Assembly: GCF_014645815.1 (NCBI RefSeq)
Contig: NZ_BMML01000006.1
Location: 418,587-482,586, forward strand
DNA length: 64,000 bases
Reading direction: 5' to 3'
DNA from: Streptomyces fuscichromogenes
GTDB lineage: Bacteria; Actinomycetota; Actinomycetes; Streptomycetales; Streptomycetaceae
A program made the translations under genes and the position numbers. This document shows, in pieces, positions 7,407 to 15,799 of this stretch. The first letter of the stretch is position 1. The number at the start of each line of letters is the position of its first letter. The notes under the pieces were generated by a model, which had not been told where the DNA came from, ran no database searches, and was given only the letters and a program-made list of their open reading frames with translations.

Positions 7407-8987
7407 ATGGACGCCCTGCCCCCGTACGACGTCATCGTCATCGGCACCGGTGCCGGCGGCGGCACCCTGGCCCACCGCCTCGCCCCGTCCGGCAAACGGA
7501 TCCTCCTCCTCGAACGCGGCGGCTACCTGCCGCGCGAGCGCGACAACTGGGACTCCACGGCCGTGTTCGTGAAGGCCAAGTACCGCGCTCCGGAGTTCTG
7601 GCTGGACCGGCACGGCAACGAGTTCCCGCCCGAGGTGAACTACTACGTCGGCGGGAACACCAAGTTCTACGGCGCCGCCCTGTTCCGGCTGCGCCCCGAG
7701 GACTTCGGCGAACTCCGCCACCACGACGGCATCTCCCCTGCCTGGCCCATCGGTTACGACGACCTGGAGCCGTACTACACCCAGGCCGAACACCTCTACC
7801 TGGTGCACGGACGGCACGGCGAGGATCCCTGGGAGGGGCCGTGCAGCGCCCAGTACGCGTATCCGCCGGTCGAACACGAGCCGCGTATCGAGCAGTTGAG
7901 CATGGACCTGGAGAAGCAGGGACTGCACCCCTTCCACCTGCCGATCGGGGTGAACCTCACCCAGGACGAGGACGGCCGGGCCACCCACTCCAGCGTCTGC
8001 ATCCGCTGCGACCGCGTGGACGGCTTCCCCTGTCTGCTGCGCGCCAAGTCGGACGCCCAGGTGATCTGCGTGGAGCCGGCCCTGGCGCACCCGAACGTGG
8101 AGCTGGTCACCGACGCCCGGGTGACCCGGCTGGAGACCGACGCCGGCGGGCGCAGCGTCACGAGCGTCGTCGCCCGGCTCCCGGGCGAACGGGAGGCCCG
8201 GTTCTCGGCCGATGTCGTGGTCGTGGCGTGCGGGGCCGTCAACTCGGCGGCACTGCTGCTGGCTTCGGCGAACGACCGGCATCCGCGCGGTCTCGCGAAC
8301 AGTTCGGACGTGGTCGGACGGCACTACATGCGCCACAACAACCTGGCGCTGATGGCCGTTTCGGAGGAACCCAACGACACCCGGTTCCAGAAGACCCTGG
8401 CCCTGCACGACTGGTACCTGGGCGCGGACGACTGGGAGTATCCGCTCGGCGGGATCCAGATGCTCGGCAAGTCGGACGCCGAGCAGATCCACGGCGAGGC
8501 CCCGCGCTGGGCCGGGGCGGTCATGCCGGACCTGCCGTTCGAGGTCCTGGCCCATCACGCCGTCGACTTCTGGCTGTGCGGCGAGGACCTGCCGCGGCCG
8601 GACAACCGGGTGACCCTGGAGGACGACGGGCAGATCCGGCTCACCCTCGACGAGGGCAACAACATCGAGGGCCTGCAGCGCCTGCGGCACAGACTTCAGC
8701 ACCTGCTCGGCCATCTGGGCATGCGCGAACACCGGCTGCTGTCCCGCAGCATCTACCTGCACAAGGGGATGCCGATCGGGGCCACCGCCCACCAGGCCGG
8801 CACCGTGCGCTTCGGCACCGACCCGGCGTCCTCGGCCCTGGACGTCAACTGCAAGGCGCACGACCTGGACAACCTCTACGTCGTGGACACGAGCTTCTTC
8901 CCGAGCATCGGCGCGGTCAATCCGTCCCTGACGGCCATCGCGAACGCCCTCCGGGTCGGCGACCACCTGCTGGAGCGACTGGGCTGA
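7407..8987 (+). CDS. GMC family oxidoreductase
   Basis: 526 residues. The FAD-binding motif is DVIVIGTGAGGGTLAHRLA near residues 10-28. The GMC C-terminal module contains HQAGTVRFGTDP (near residue 460), carrying the region of the active-site His, and ends with the FAD-contact segment DNLYVVDTSFFPSIGAVNP. Such enzymes oxidise alcohols, sugars, sterols or aldehydes. I use ATG 7407, preceded by AAGGA, rather than an upstream GTG-type extension, because the FAD fold begins 8 residues later. It lies between cyclase-family and SDR genes, suggesting one oxidative pathway. Confidence 0.9.
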   Translation: MDALPPYDVIVIGTGAGGGTLAHRLAPSGKRILLLERGGYLPRERDNWDSTAVFVKAKYRAPEFWLDRHGNEFPPEVNYYVGGNTKFYGAALFRLRPEDFGELRHHDGISPAWPIGYDDLEPYYTQAEHLYLVHGRHGEDPWEGPCSAQYAYPPVEHEPRIEQLSMDLEKQGLHPFHLPIGVNLTQDEDGRATHSSVCIRCDRVDGFPCLLRAKSDAQVICVEPALAHPNVELVTDARVTRLETDAGGRSVTSVVARLPGEREARFSADVVVVACGAVNSAALLLASANDRHPRGLANSSDVVGRHYMRHNNLALMAVSEEPNDTRFQKTLALHDWYLGADDWEYPLGGIQMLGKSDAEQIHGEAPRWAGAVMPDLPFEVLAHHAVDFWLCGEDLPRPDNRVTLEDDGQIRLTLDEGNNIEGLQRLRHRLQHLLGHLGMREHRLLSRSIYLHKGMPIGATAHQAGTVRFGTDPASSALDVNCKAHDLDNLYVVDTSFFPSIGAVNPSLTAIANALRVGDHLLERLG

Positions 8988-9153
8988 GCCCGCGCCGGGC
9001 GTCCGGACCCCGACCGGGCGAAGTTCCTCCGCCGGGCAGCGCAACGCGGTCCGGCGGGGCGCGCCCGCGTCTGTCCCCGGTGCTTGTCTGATGCCCGGAC
9101 CTCCGGGCGACGGGCCCGGCGGAAGCGGGCACGCAGTGGAGGAGCAGGACATC

Positions 9154-10011
9154 GTGAGTTCCACCGAGGCGACATCCGGAGCACCCGGGACATCCCAGGG
9201 CGTGATCCCCGCCCATCTGCTGCGCGGCCAGAAGGCGCTCGTGACCGGCGCGAACTCCGGGATCGGCCGGGCGACGGCCGTCGCCCTGGGCCGGGCCGGG
9301 GCCGATGTGGTGGTCAACTACGTGGCGGGCAAGGACGAGGCCGAGAAGGTGGTCGAGGAGATCACCGGATTCGGGGTCCGGGCCGCCGCCTACGAGGCGG
9401 ACGTCTCCGACGAGCAGCAGGTCGTCGCCATGACGGACCGGATGGTCCGGGAGTTCGGCACGATCGACATCCTGGTCGCCAACGCCGGACTCCAGCGGGA
9501 CGCCCCGTTCACCGAGATGACCCTCGCCCAGTGGCAGAAGGTCCTGGACGTCAACCTCACCGGGCAGTTCCTGTGCGCCCGCGAGGCGACCAAGGAGTTC
9601 CTGCGCCGCGGAGTCGTGCCCGAGGTGTCGCGCGCGGCCGGGAAGATCATCTGCATGAGCTCGGTGCACCAGATCATCCCGTGGGCCGGGCACGTCAACT
9701 ACGCCTCCTCCAAGGGCGGGGTGCAGATGATGATGGAGACGCTGGCCCAGGAACTCGCCCCGAAGAAGATCCGCGTGAACGCGATCGCCCCCGGGGCCAT
9801 CAGGACCCCCATCAACCGCAGCGCCTGGGACACGCCCGAGGCGTTGGAGGACCTGCTGCGGCTGATCCCCTACGACCGTGTCGGCGACCCCGAGGACATC
9901 GGCCACGCGGCGGTGGGCCTCGCCTCCGACCTCATGGACTACGTGGTGGGCACCACCCTGTACGTCGACGGCGGGATGACGCTCTTCCCGGGCTTCGCGA
10001 CCGGCGGCTGA
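9154..10011 (+). CDS. SDR family oxidoreductase (glucose 1-dehydrogenase-like)
   Basis: 285 residues. Classical SDR signatures: cofactor motif ALVTGANSGIGRA near residue 29, NAG near 109, catalytic Ser in CMSSVHQI near 168, YxxxK as YASSKGG near 181, and the IAPGAIRTPIN segment. The Asn following the second strand (VVNYVAGKDEAE) is typical of glucose 1-dehydrogenase-like members. The GTG start has GGAGGA ten bases upstream, so the longer upstream frame is not used. It follows the GMC gene after 166 bp and precedes cydA by 49 bp. Substrate not determinable. Confidence 0.88.
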   Translation: MSSTEATSGAPGTSQGVIPAHLLRGQKALVTGANSGIGRATAVALGRAGADVVVNYVAGKDEAEKVVEEITGFGVRAAAYEADVSDEQQVVAMTDRMVREFGTIDILVANAGLQRDAPFTEMTLAQWQKVLDVNLTGQFLCAREATKEFLRRGVVPEVSRAAGKIICMSSVHQIIPWAGHVNYASSKGGVQMMMETLAQELAPKKIRVNAIAPGAIRTPINRSAWDTPEALEDLLRLIPYDRVGDPEDIGHAAVGLASDLMDYVVGTTLYVDGGMTLFPGFATGG

Positions 10012-10060
10012 CAGCGGCGACCGCCCCGTCCCATCCGCGCCGGCCCCGAAGAGACGACAC

Positions 10061-11512
10061 ATGCACACGGTCCACACGGTCCTGCTGCTGGCGGACCCAC
10101 CGGCGCAGACGCTGCCGGCCCGATCGATGATGGCCTTCACCCTGGCCTCCCACATCATCCTGGTGCCCATGGGCGTGGCGCTGCCGCTGATCACGCTCCT
10201 CATGCACGGCTACGGCCTGCGCCGCGGCGACGCCACCGCCCTGCTGCTCGCCCGGCGGTGGTCGGCGGTCATGGCGGTGCAGTTCGCGATCGGGGTGGTC
10301 ACCGGCACGGTGCTGTCCTTCGAGTTCGGACTGCTGTGGCCGGGCCTGATGGGCCGCTGGGGCGATGTCTTCGGCATCGGTTTCGGCGTCGAGGCCTGGG
10401 CGTTCTTCCTGGAGGCCGTCCTCATCGCCGTCTACCTCTACGGCTGGCGCAGGCTCCCCTCCCGGACCCACTTCCTGCTCGGGCTGCCGCTGCCGCTGGT
10501 GGCCCTGCTCGGCGCCTTCGGCATCCTGGCCGCCAACTCGTGGATGAACACCCCGCGGGGCTTCACCCTCGACGCCGCCGGCAACCCGGTCGACGTGCGG
10601 ATCTGGAAAGCCGTCTTCACCCCCATGTTCGGCCCGGAGTACTGGCACTTCGTCTTCGCGATGTTCGTGACGGCGGGCTATGTCGTGGCCGGCGTCTACG
10701 CCGTCGGACGGCTGCGCGGCCGCCGGGACCACTACCACCGGCTCGGCTTCACCGTCCCCTTCACACTCGCCGCCGTGTGCACGCCCGTGCAGTTCGTGCT
10801 CGGCGACTCCATCGCCCGGCAGGTCTTCCAGAAGCAGCCGGTGAAGTTCGCCGGCATGGAGATCGTCTGGAAGACCGCCACCCACCAGACGGAGTACCTG
10901 TACGGCCGGCTGCACCCGGACGGCACCGTCACCGGCGGCATCGGGATCCCGGGACTCGACTCCGTCCTGGCCGGCTTCCGCCCGGACACCCGGGTCACCG
11001 GGCTCACCTCGGTCCCCGCGGCCGACCGGCCGACGCCCACGCAGGCCACCATCGCCCACTGGGCCTTCGACACCATGGTCGGGATCGGCTCGCTGCTGCT
11101 CCTGCTCGCGCTCTGGTACGGCGGCCTGTGGCTGTGGCGCCGGCGGCTGCCCGCCTCCCCGTGGTTCTTCCGCGGCGCGGCGTGCGCGGGCGTGGCCTCC
11201 GTGGCCGCCGTCGAGTGCGGCTGGATCACCACCGAGGTGGGCCGCCAGCCCTGGATCGTCTACCAGAACATGCGGGTCGCCGAGGCGGTGACGGCGACCC
11301 GCTCCACCGGTCTGTGGATCATGTTCGCGGTGATCGTCGTCGTGTACGTCTTCGTGTTCGGGTCGTTTCTCGCGGTGCTGCTCAGGATGCGCTCGCGCTG
11401 GCGGCTCGCCGACGGACAGGGCGGGCCACGGCCGCCGAAGGAGACCCCGGAGCCCGACACGCCGGAGACCGAGACGCCGTACGGGCCGCGCTCCGCCGGG
11501 AGCCGGCTGTGA
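10061..11512 (+). CDS. cydA: cytochrome bd ubiquinol oxidase subunit I
   Basis: 483 residues with ~9 membrane spans. Heme ligands can be placed: His in ASHIILVPMG (heme b595), His in EYWHFVFAM (b558) and Met in FDTMVGIG (b558). The SFEFG glutamate and the GRQPWIVY motif are present. The quinol-binding Q-loop is short, the form seen in Gram-positive bacteria. The C-terminal tail is Pro/Glu/Thr-rich. The enzyme oxidises quinol and reduces O2 with high affinity at the cell membrane. Its TGA overlaps the GTG of cydB. A cydDC assembly transporter is not in the window. Confidence 0.95.
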   Translation: MHTVHTVLLLADPPAQTLPARSMMAFTLASHIILVPMGVALPLITLLMHGYGLRRGDATALLLARRWSAVMAVQFAIGVVTGTVLSFEFGLLWPGLMGRWGDVFGIGFGVEAWAFFLEAVLIAVYLYGWRRLPSRTHFLLGLPLPLVALLGAFGILAANSWMNTPRGFTLDAAGNPVDVRIWKAVFTPMFGPEYWHFVFAMFVTAGYVVAGVYAVGRLRGRRDHYHRLGFTVPFTLAAVCTPVQFVLGDSIARQVFQKQPVKFAGMEIVWKTATHQTEYLYGRLHPDGTVTGGIGIPGLDSVLAGFRPDTRVTGLTSVPAADRPTPTQATIAHWAFDTMVGIGSLLLLLALWYGGLWLWRRRLPASPWFFRGAACAGVASVAAVECGWITTEVGRQPWIVYQNMRVAEAVTATRSTGLWIMFAVIVVVYVFVFGSFLAVLLRMRSRWRLADGQGGPRPPKETPEPDTPETETPYGPRSAGSRL

Positions 11513-12540
11513 TCGCCGGGGTGATCGCCGTCGTCCTGCTGCTCGCGATCGCCGCGTACGCCTGCGGCGGCGGCACCGACTACGGAGCCGGCTTCTGGGA
11601 CCTGACCGCGGGCGGAACCGCGCGCGGCAAGCGCCCGCGGCAGCTGATCGACCACGCGATGGAGCCCGTCTGGGAGGTCAACAACGTCTGGCTGATCTTC
11701 GTGCTGGTGATCATGTGGACGGGTTTCCCGGTCCTCTTCCAGCGGGTGTTCACCACCATGTGGCTGCCCCTGGCGCTGGCCGCCGTGGGCATCGTGCTGC
11801 GCGGCGCCGGCTTCGCCCTGCGCAGGCCCGCCCGGCGGCTGGCCGGCCGGCGCCTGTACGGGGCGGTGTTCGCCGTCTCCTCGCTGCTGACGCCGTTCTT
11901 CCTGGGGACCGCCGCCGGTGGGGTGGCCTCGGGCCGGGTCACCGCCACGACGACGGCGTCCACGGACGCCTGGGCCAACCCCACGTCCCTGCTGTTCGGC
12001 CTGCTGGCCGTCGCGGCCACGGCGACGCTCGGCGCCGTCTTCCTCGCCGCGGACGCCCGCCGCTTCGCCGCACCGGACCTGGACCGCTACTTCCGGCACC
12101 GGTCCTTCGCCGCCCTCGCGGCCGTGGCCGTGCTCGCCGTCGTCACCCTCGTCGTCACCCACGACGACGCGCCGCACGTCTGGCACGGGCTCACCCACGG
12201 CGTCGGCCTGGTCTTCGTCGTCGTGGCGGTACTGGCCACGCTCGCGACCGCCTGGCTGCTGACCCGCCCCTCCGGGGCCTGGTCCCGGGTCACCGCGGTC
12301 GGCGTGGTCGCCGCCGCCGTCATCGCCTGGGGCATGGCGCAGCGCCCCTACCTCGTCCCGACCTCGCTGACCGTCGCCGAGGGCGCGGGCGCCCCCAGCA
12401 CACTGCGCTGGCTGGGGCTGGTCACCCTCGTCGCCCTCGTCCTCGTCGTCCCCGCGGTCGCCCTCCTGTACTGGCTGGACACCCACGGCGAACTGGAGGG
12501 CCTCACCGACGCCGACCTGCGACGGGACAGCGCCCCGTAG
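11509..12540 (+). CDS. cydB: cytochrome bd ubiquinol oxidase subunit II
   Basis: 343 residues with 8-9 membrane spans. It starts at GTG overlapping the cydA stop (GTGA), showing translational coupling. The conserved N-terminal half is clear: DYGAGFWDL, ending in RQLIDHAMEPVWEVNNVWLIF near residues 44-64, where the tryptophans and acidic residues contact subunit I. The later half is less conserved, as in CydB of other actinomycetes. The stop codon lies inside a perfect hairpin that probably ends the transcript. Confidence 0.93.
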   Translation: MIAGVIAVVLLLAIAAYACGGGTDYGAGFWDLTAGGTARGKRPRQLIDHAMEPVWEVNNVWLIFVLVIMWTGFPVLFQRVFTTMWLPLALAAVGIVLRGAGFALRRPARRLAGRRLYGAVFAVSSLLTPFFLGTAAGGVASGRVTATTTASTDAWANPTSLLFGLLAVAATATLGAVFLAADARRFAAPDLDRYFRHRSFAALAAVAVLAVVTLVVTHDDAPHVWHGLTHGVGLVFVVVAVLATLATAWLLTRPSGAWSRVTAVGVVAAAVIAWGMAQRPYLVPTSLTVAEGAGAPSTLRWLGLVTLVALVLVVPAVALLYWLDTHGELEGLTDADLRRDSAP

Positions 12541-12548
12541 GGGCGCTG
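12528..12548 (+). terminator. hairpin terminator overlapping the cydB stop
   Basis: cagcgcccc (12528-12536) pairs perfectly with ggggcgctg (12540-12548) around a 3-nt loop; the TAG stop of cydB is within it. No U-tract, which is normal for Streptomyces terminators. Confidence 0.7.
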
Positions 12549-12554
12549 GGGGCA

Positions 12555-12575
12555 CCCCCGGCCGAAGGCTGGGGG
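12555..12575. repeat. C5/G5 hairpin of a dispersed Streptomyces repeat type
   Basis: cccccggcc (12555-12563) pairs with ggctggggg (12567-12575) around gaa with one G-T wobble, and is followed by ggaactgcgcgaccagcc, a sequence type commonly seen between Streptomyces genes. It sits between the convergent cydB and GH15 genes and may act as a bidirectional terminator. Confidence 0.6.
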
Positions 12576-12651
12576 AGGAACTGCGCGACCAGCCACGACG
12601 GCGCCGCAGACGGCAGACGGCAAAGCAATTGCGGCACTTCCAGCGGAGCGC

Positions 12652-14514
12652 TCAGGCGTGCTGGGTGAGCCCCGGCCGCCGGCTGTCGAGGGCGTCGTTG
12701 AGGGTGATGGCCGAGTCGATGAGCGCGAGATGGGTGAACGCCTGCGGGAAGTTGCCGAGTTGACGGCCCGTCGGGTCGATCTCCTCGGAGTACAGGCCCA
12801 GATGGTTGGCGTACCCCATCATCTTCTCGAAGACGAGCCGCGCCCGGTCGGTGCGTCCCGCGCGTGCGAGGGCGTCGACGTACATGAACGTGCACAGCGA
12901 GAAGGTGCCCTCCGAGCCGCGCAGGCCGTCCGGCGACGCGTCGGGGTTGTAGCGGTAGACCAGGCTGTCGCTGACCAGTTCCTCCTCCATGGCGTCCAGG
13001 GTCGAGGCCCACATCGGGTCCCCGGGAGTGAGGAAACCGACCGTCGCCATGCGCAGCAGCGAGGAGTCCAGGACGTCGCTGCCGTAGTGCTGGACGAAGG
13101 CGTGCCGGTCCTTGCTCCACCCCTTGGCCATCACCTGCTCGTAGACGGCGTCCCGCTCGGCCTGCCAGCGTCCGGACGCGGACGGCCACCCCTTCGACTC
13201 GGCCAGCCGCAGCGCGCGGTCGAACGCCACCCACGACATCACCCGCCCGTACGTGAAGTCCTTACGGCCGCCGCGGGTCTCCCAGATGCCCTCCTCCGCC
13301 TGGTCCCAGTGGCCGGCCAGCCACTCCAGGTCCGTCCGCAGCGAGGTCCAGCCCCCGTACCCGACCTGGAAGCCGCGCTGGTGCGCGAAGTAGATGCTGT
13401 CCAACGCCTCGCCGTAGATGTCCAGTTGGAGCTGGGTGGCGGCGCCGTTGCCGATCCGGACCGGGGCGGAGCCCTCGTAGCCCTCCCAGTGGTCGAGGAT
13501 CTGCTCGTTCAGCTCGGAGGAGCCGTCGACCTTGTACATGATGTTGAGCGGACCCGTGCCCCCCTCGCTGCCGGCCCGCTCCTTGACCCGGTCGCTCAGC
13601 CAGACGATGAACGCCCTGGCCTCCTCCGTGAAGCCCAGTCCCAGCAGGGCGTACACGGAGAAGGAGGCGTCCCGGATCCAGGTGAACCGGTAGTCCCAGT
13701 TGCGCTCGCCGCCCAGCTGCTCCGGGAGTGCCGCCGTCGGAGCGGCCACCACGGCGCCGCTGGGGGCGAAGGTCATGAGCTTCAGCGTGATCGCGGACCG
13801 CTCGACGACCTCGCGCCAGCGCCCGACGTAGGTCGACTGCGCGAGCCACGAGCGCCAGAACTCGGCCGTCTCCTCGAAGAGCCGTTCGTGTTCCTCGCGG
13901 CGGATCTCCCTGGGCGGTCCCTCGGCGCCCATCTCCAGGATCAGCCCGCGCTGCTCGCCCGCCCGCAGGGTCAGCGTGACCTGCACGTCGGCGTCCCGGT
14001 GCGTCAGGATGTCCGCGATCCGGTCGTCGTCCGGCTCCCGGATGGGGTTCACGGTGAGTTCCGTGCCGTCCTCGGCGACGAAGACGGCCCCGTGCGGGGT
14101 GATGTGCACCTCGTGCTTGCTGCGCCCGTAGTCGAACCGCGGGGCGATGTCCACGTCGAACGTCATGGTGCCGCGCACACAGCGGACCAGGCGCACCAGC
14201 CGGTGCCGTCGGGTGGTCCTGGTACCGGTCACGGGCATGAAGTCGACGACCTCGCCGGCGCCCGCCTCGGTCATGAACCGGGTCACCAGGATCGCGGTGT
14301 CGGGCAGGTACAGCTGCTTGGTCGAATGGGTCGGATGCGCCGGCCGGACCGTGCAGTGGCCGCCCTTCTCCTTGTCCAGGAGCGCTCCGAACACACTCGG
14401 CGAGTCGAAGCGCGGGGAGCAGAACCAGTCGACCGCCCCGTCGGTGGTCACCAGCGCCGCGGTCTGCAGATCGCCGATCAGCCCGTGGTTCTCGATCAGC
14501 GGGTAGTCGTCCAT
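12652..14514 (-). CDS. glycoside hydrolase family 15 protein (glucoamylase/trehalase-like)
   Basis: 620 residues. It begins with the N-terminal beta-sandwich typical of actinobacterial GH15 (PLIENHGLIGDLQTAALV, then DGAVDWFCSPRFDSPSVFG) and continues into the (alpha/alpha)6 barrel with LGGERNWDYRFTWIRDASF near residues 270-290, where the family's substrate-binding and acid residues lie. Mycobacterial members of this type are trehalases; others act on starch or maltose. No signal peptide, so it is cytosolic. The chosen ATG has GGAAGG upstream; an ATG nine codons earlier is less well supported. Likely role: trehalose or alpha-glucan turnover. Confidence 0.9.
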   Translation of the reverse strand: MDDYPLIENHGLIGDLQTAALVTTDGAVDWFCSPRFDSPSVFGALLDKEKGGHCTVRPAHPTHSTKQLYLPDTAILVTRFMTEAGAGEVVDFMPVTGTRTTRRHRLVRLVRCVRGTMTFDVDIAPRFDYGRSKHEVHITPHGAVFVAEDGTELTVNPIREPDDDRIADILTHRDADVQVTLTLRAGEQRGLILEMGAEGPPREIRREEHERLFEETAEFWRSWLAQSTYVGRWREVVERSAITLKLMTFAPSGAVVAAPTAALPEQLGGERNWDYRFTWIRDASFSVYALLGLGFTEEARAFIVWLSDRVKERAGSEGGTGPLNIMYKVDGSSELNEQILDHWEGYEGSAPVRIGNGAATQLQLDIYGEALDSIYFAHQRGFQVGYGGWTSLRTDLEWLAGHWDQAEEGIWETRGGRKDFTYGRVMSWVAFDRALRLAESKGWPSASGRWQAERDAVYEQVMAKGWSKDRHAFVQHYGSDVLDSSLLRMATVGFLTPGDPMWASTLDAMEEELVSDSLVYRYNPDASPDGLRGSEGTFSLCTFMYVDALARAGRTDRARLVFEKMMGYANHLGLYSEEIDPTGRQLGNFPQAFTHLALIDSAITLNDALDSRRPGLTQHA

Positions 14515-14647
14515 CGGGGCCCCTTCCGGTGCGCGATTCACCCGAATGCCCCCTCGATCAGCGTATGCCGCGCCCCCTGCTCCGGCTCGTCGGGCCGGAC
14601 AACGCCGGGGACGCCCTGTCCTGGTGGCCGCGCCGGGGATCCGGCCG

Positions 14648-14697
14648 TTGACAAGGTTCGGCTAACGCCATTAGCTTATGGCTAACAGCGTTAGCCA
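14648..14697 (+). promoter_or_regulatory. promoter with two tandem TetR-type operators
   Basis: A consensus -35 TTGACA (14648-14653) and plausible -10 TAGCTT (14672-14677) are overlapped by GGCTAAC-N3-ATTAGCT at 14660-14676 and followed by the perfect 8-3-8 palindrome centred in GGCTAACAGCGTTAGCC (14680-14696). The two sites are 20 bp apart, about two helical turns, and the second sits just before the ATG at 14711. This strongly suggests repression of the hydrolase gene; a TetR stump lies right after that gene. Confidence 0.75.
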
Positions 14698-14710
14698 ACT
14701 GGAGGGTGTC

Positions 14711-15547
14711 ATGACCGAGTACCTCGCCGTCGACAGCGGCACGATCGCTTACGAGGTGGCGGGGTCCGGCCCCCTGATCGTGCTCGCGCACGGCATGGGC
14801 GACAGCCGCGCCGCCTACCGTGCCGTGATCCCGCAGCTGGTGGCGGCGGGCCACCGGGTCGCCGCCGTCGATCTGCGCGGCTGCGGCGAGTCCAGCGCCG
14901 AGTGGCCGGCCTGGAGCCGTACCACCATCGCCGGTGACCTGCTCGCCGTGGTCCGTCACCTGGGCGGCCCGGCCGTGCTCGTCGGCCACTCGATATCCGG
15001 CGGCGCCGCCACGATCGCCGCGGCCCAGGAGCCCTCGCTGATCACCGCGGTGGTCGAGCTCGCGCCGTTCACCCGCGCGCAGTCGATCCGCCTCGGCGAC
15101 CTGCGGGTCAGGCGCTTCCGGCGGGGCATGCTGCGGCTGCTCGGCGCGGGCGCGTTCGGCAGCGTGCCGCTGTGGCGTTCGTACCTCGACGTCGCCTACC
15201 CCGGTACGAAGCCGGCCGACTGGACCGAGCGGCTCGGCCGCGTCGACGCCCTGCTGCGCGAGCCGGGCCGGATGAAGGCCCTCCAGGGCATGGGCCGCAC
15301 CACCCCGACCGACGCCGGCGCACAGCTCGGCAACGTCCGCTGCCCGGTCCTGGTCGTGATGGGCACGCTCGACCCCGACTGGGCCGACCCGCACGCCGAA
15401 GGGGCGGCGATCGTCGACGCCCTCCCCGCCGGCCTCGGCCGCCTGGAGATGATCGAGGGCGCCGGGCACTACCCGCACGACCAGTTCGCCGACCACGTGG
15501 TCTCCCTCACGCTCGCCTTCCTCCGGACCGACGCCGCCCGCGCCTAG
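14711..15547 (+). CDS. alpha/beta hydrolase
   Basis: 278 residues, complete alpha/beta hydrolase. The oxyanion loop is AHGMGDSRAAY near residue 33, the nucleophile elbow is GHSISGGAA (Ser near residue 98), the acid is probably the Asp in MGTLDPDWAD near 218, and the catalytic His is in GAGHYPHDQF near 258. Such proteins are esterases, lactonases or ring-cleavage hydrolases. The ATG has GGAGG upstream; the open frame continues 33 bp upstream through the operators and was not used. Tandem palindromes in the promoter imply control by a TetR regulator, and a TetR fragment follows directly. Confidence 0.9.
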   Translation: MTEYLAVDSGTIAYEVAGSGPLIVLAHGMGDSRAAYRAVIPQLVAAGHRVAAVDLRGCGESSAEWPAWSRTTIAGDLLAVVRHLGGPAVLVGHSISGGAATIAAAQEPSLITAVVELAPFTRAQSIRLGDLRVRRFRRGMLRLLGAGAFGSVPLWRSYLDVAYPGTKPADWTERLGRVDALLREPGRMKALQGMGRTTPTDAGAQLGNVRCPVLVVMGTLDPDWADPHAEGAAIVDALPAGLGRLEMIEGAGHYPHDQFADHVVSLTLAFLRTDAARA

Positions 15548-15690
15548 ACCCGGCGGTCGTGGTCACGGCGGGTGTCGCCCTCGCCGACGAGGTGGGCTTC
15601 ACCGACCTGACGACGGGTCTGCCGGCCGAGCGGGCGGGCGTACGGACCCCCTGCCTGTACCAGCACGTGGGCGGCGATGACCGGCGGGCG
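15548..15690 (+). pseudogene. truncated TetR-family regulator (HTH remnant)
   Basis: Immediately after the hydrolase stop, one frame reads VVVTAGVALADEVGFTDLTT, then GLPAERAGVRTPCLYQHVGG, matching the N-terminal HTH of TetR proteins of the type LTMRRLAAxLGVRTPSLYxHVGG. There is no start codon in reach and similarity stops after the HTH; the rest of a ~200-residue TetR protein is missing. It is probably the decayed cognate repressor of the upstream hydrolase. Confidence 0.7.
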
Positions 15691-15799
15691 ACAGGACGGC
15701 CGTCGGGCGGGCGCCCGCGGTGTCGTGCGGCTGCCGTGCCAGGGCCTCGGGTCCCCTTCCCGCGCATGTGCGGCATCGGCGAACGGATGTTCTGGTTTG

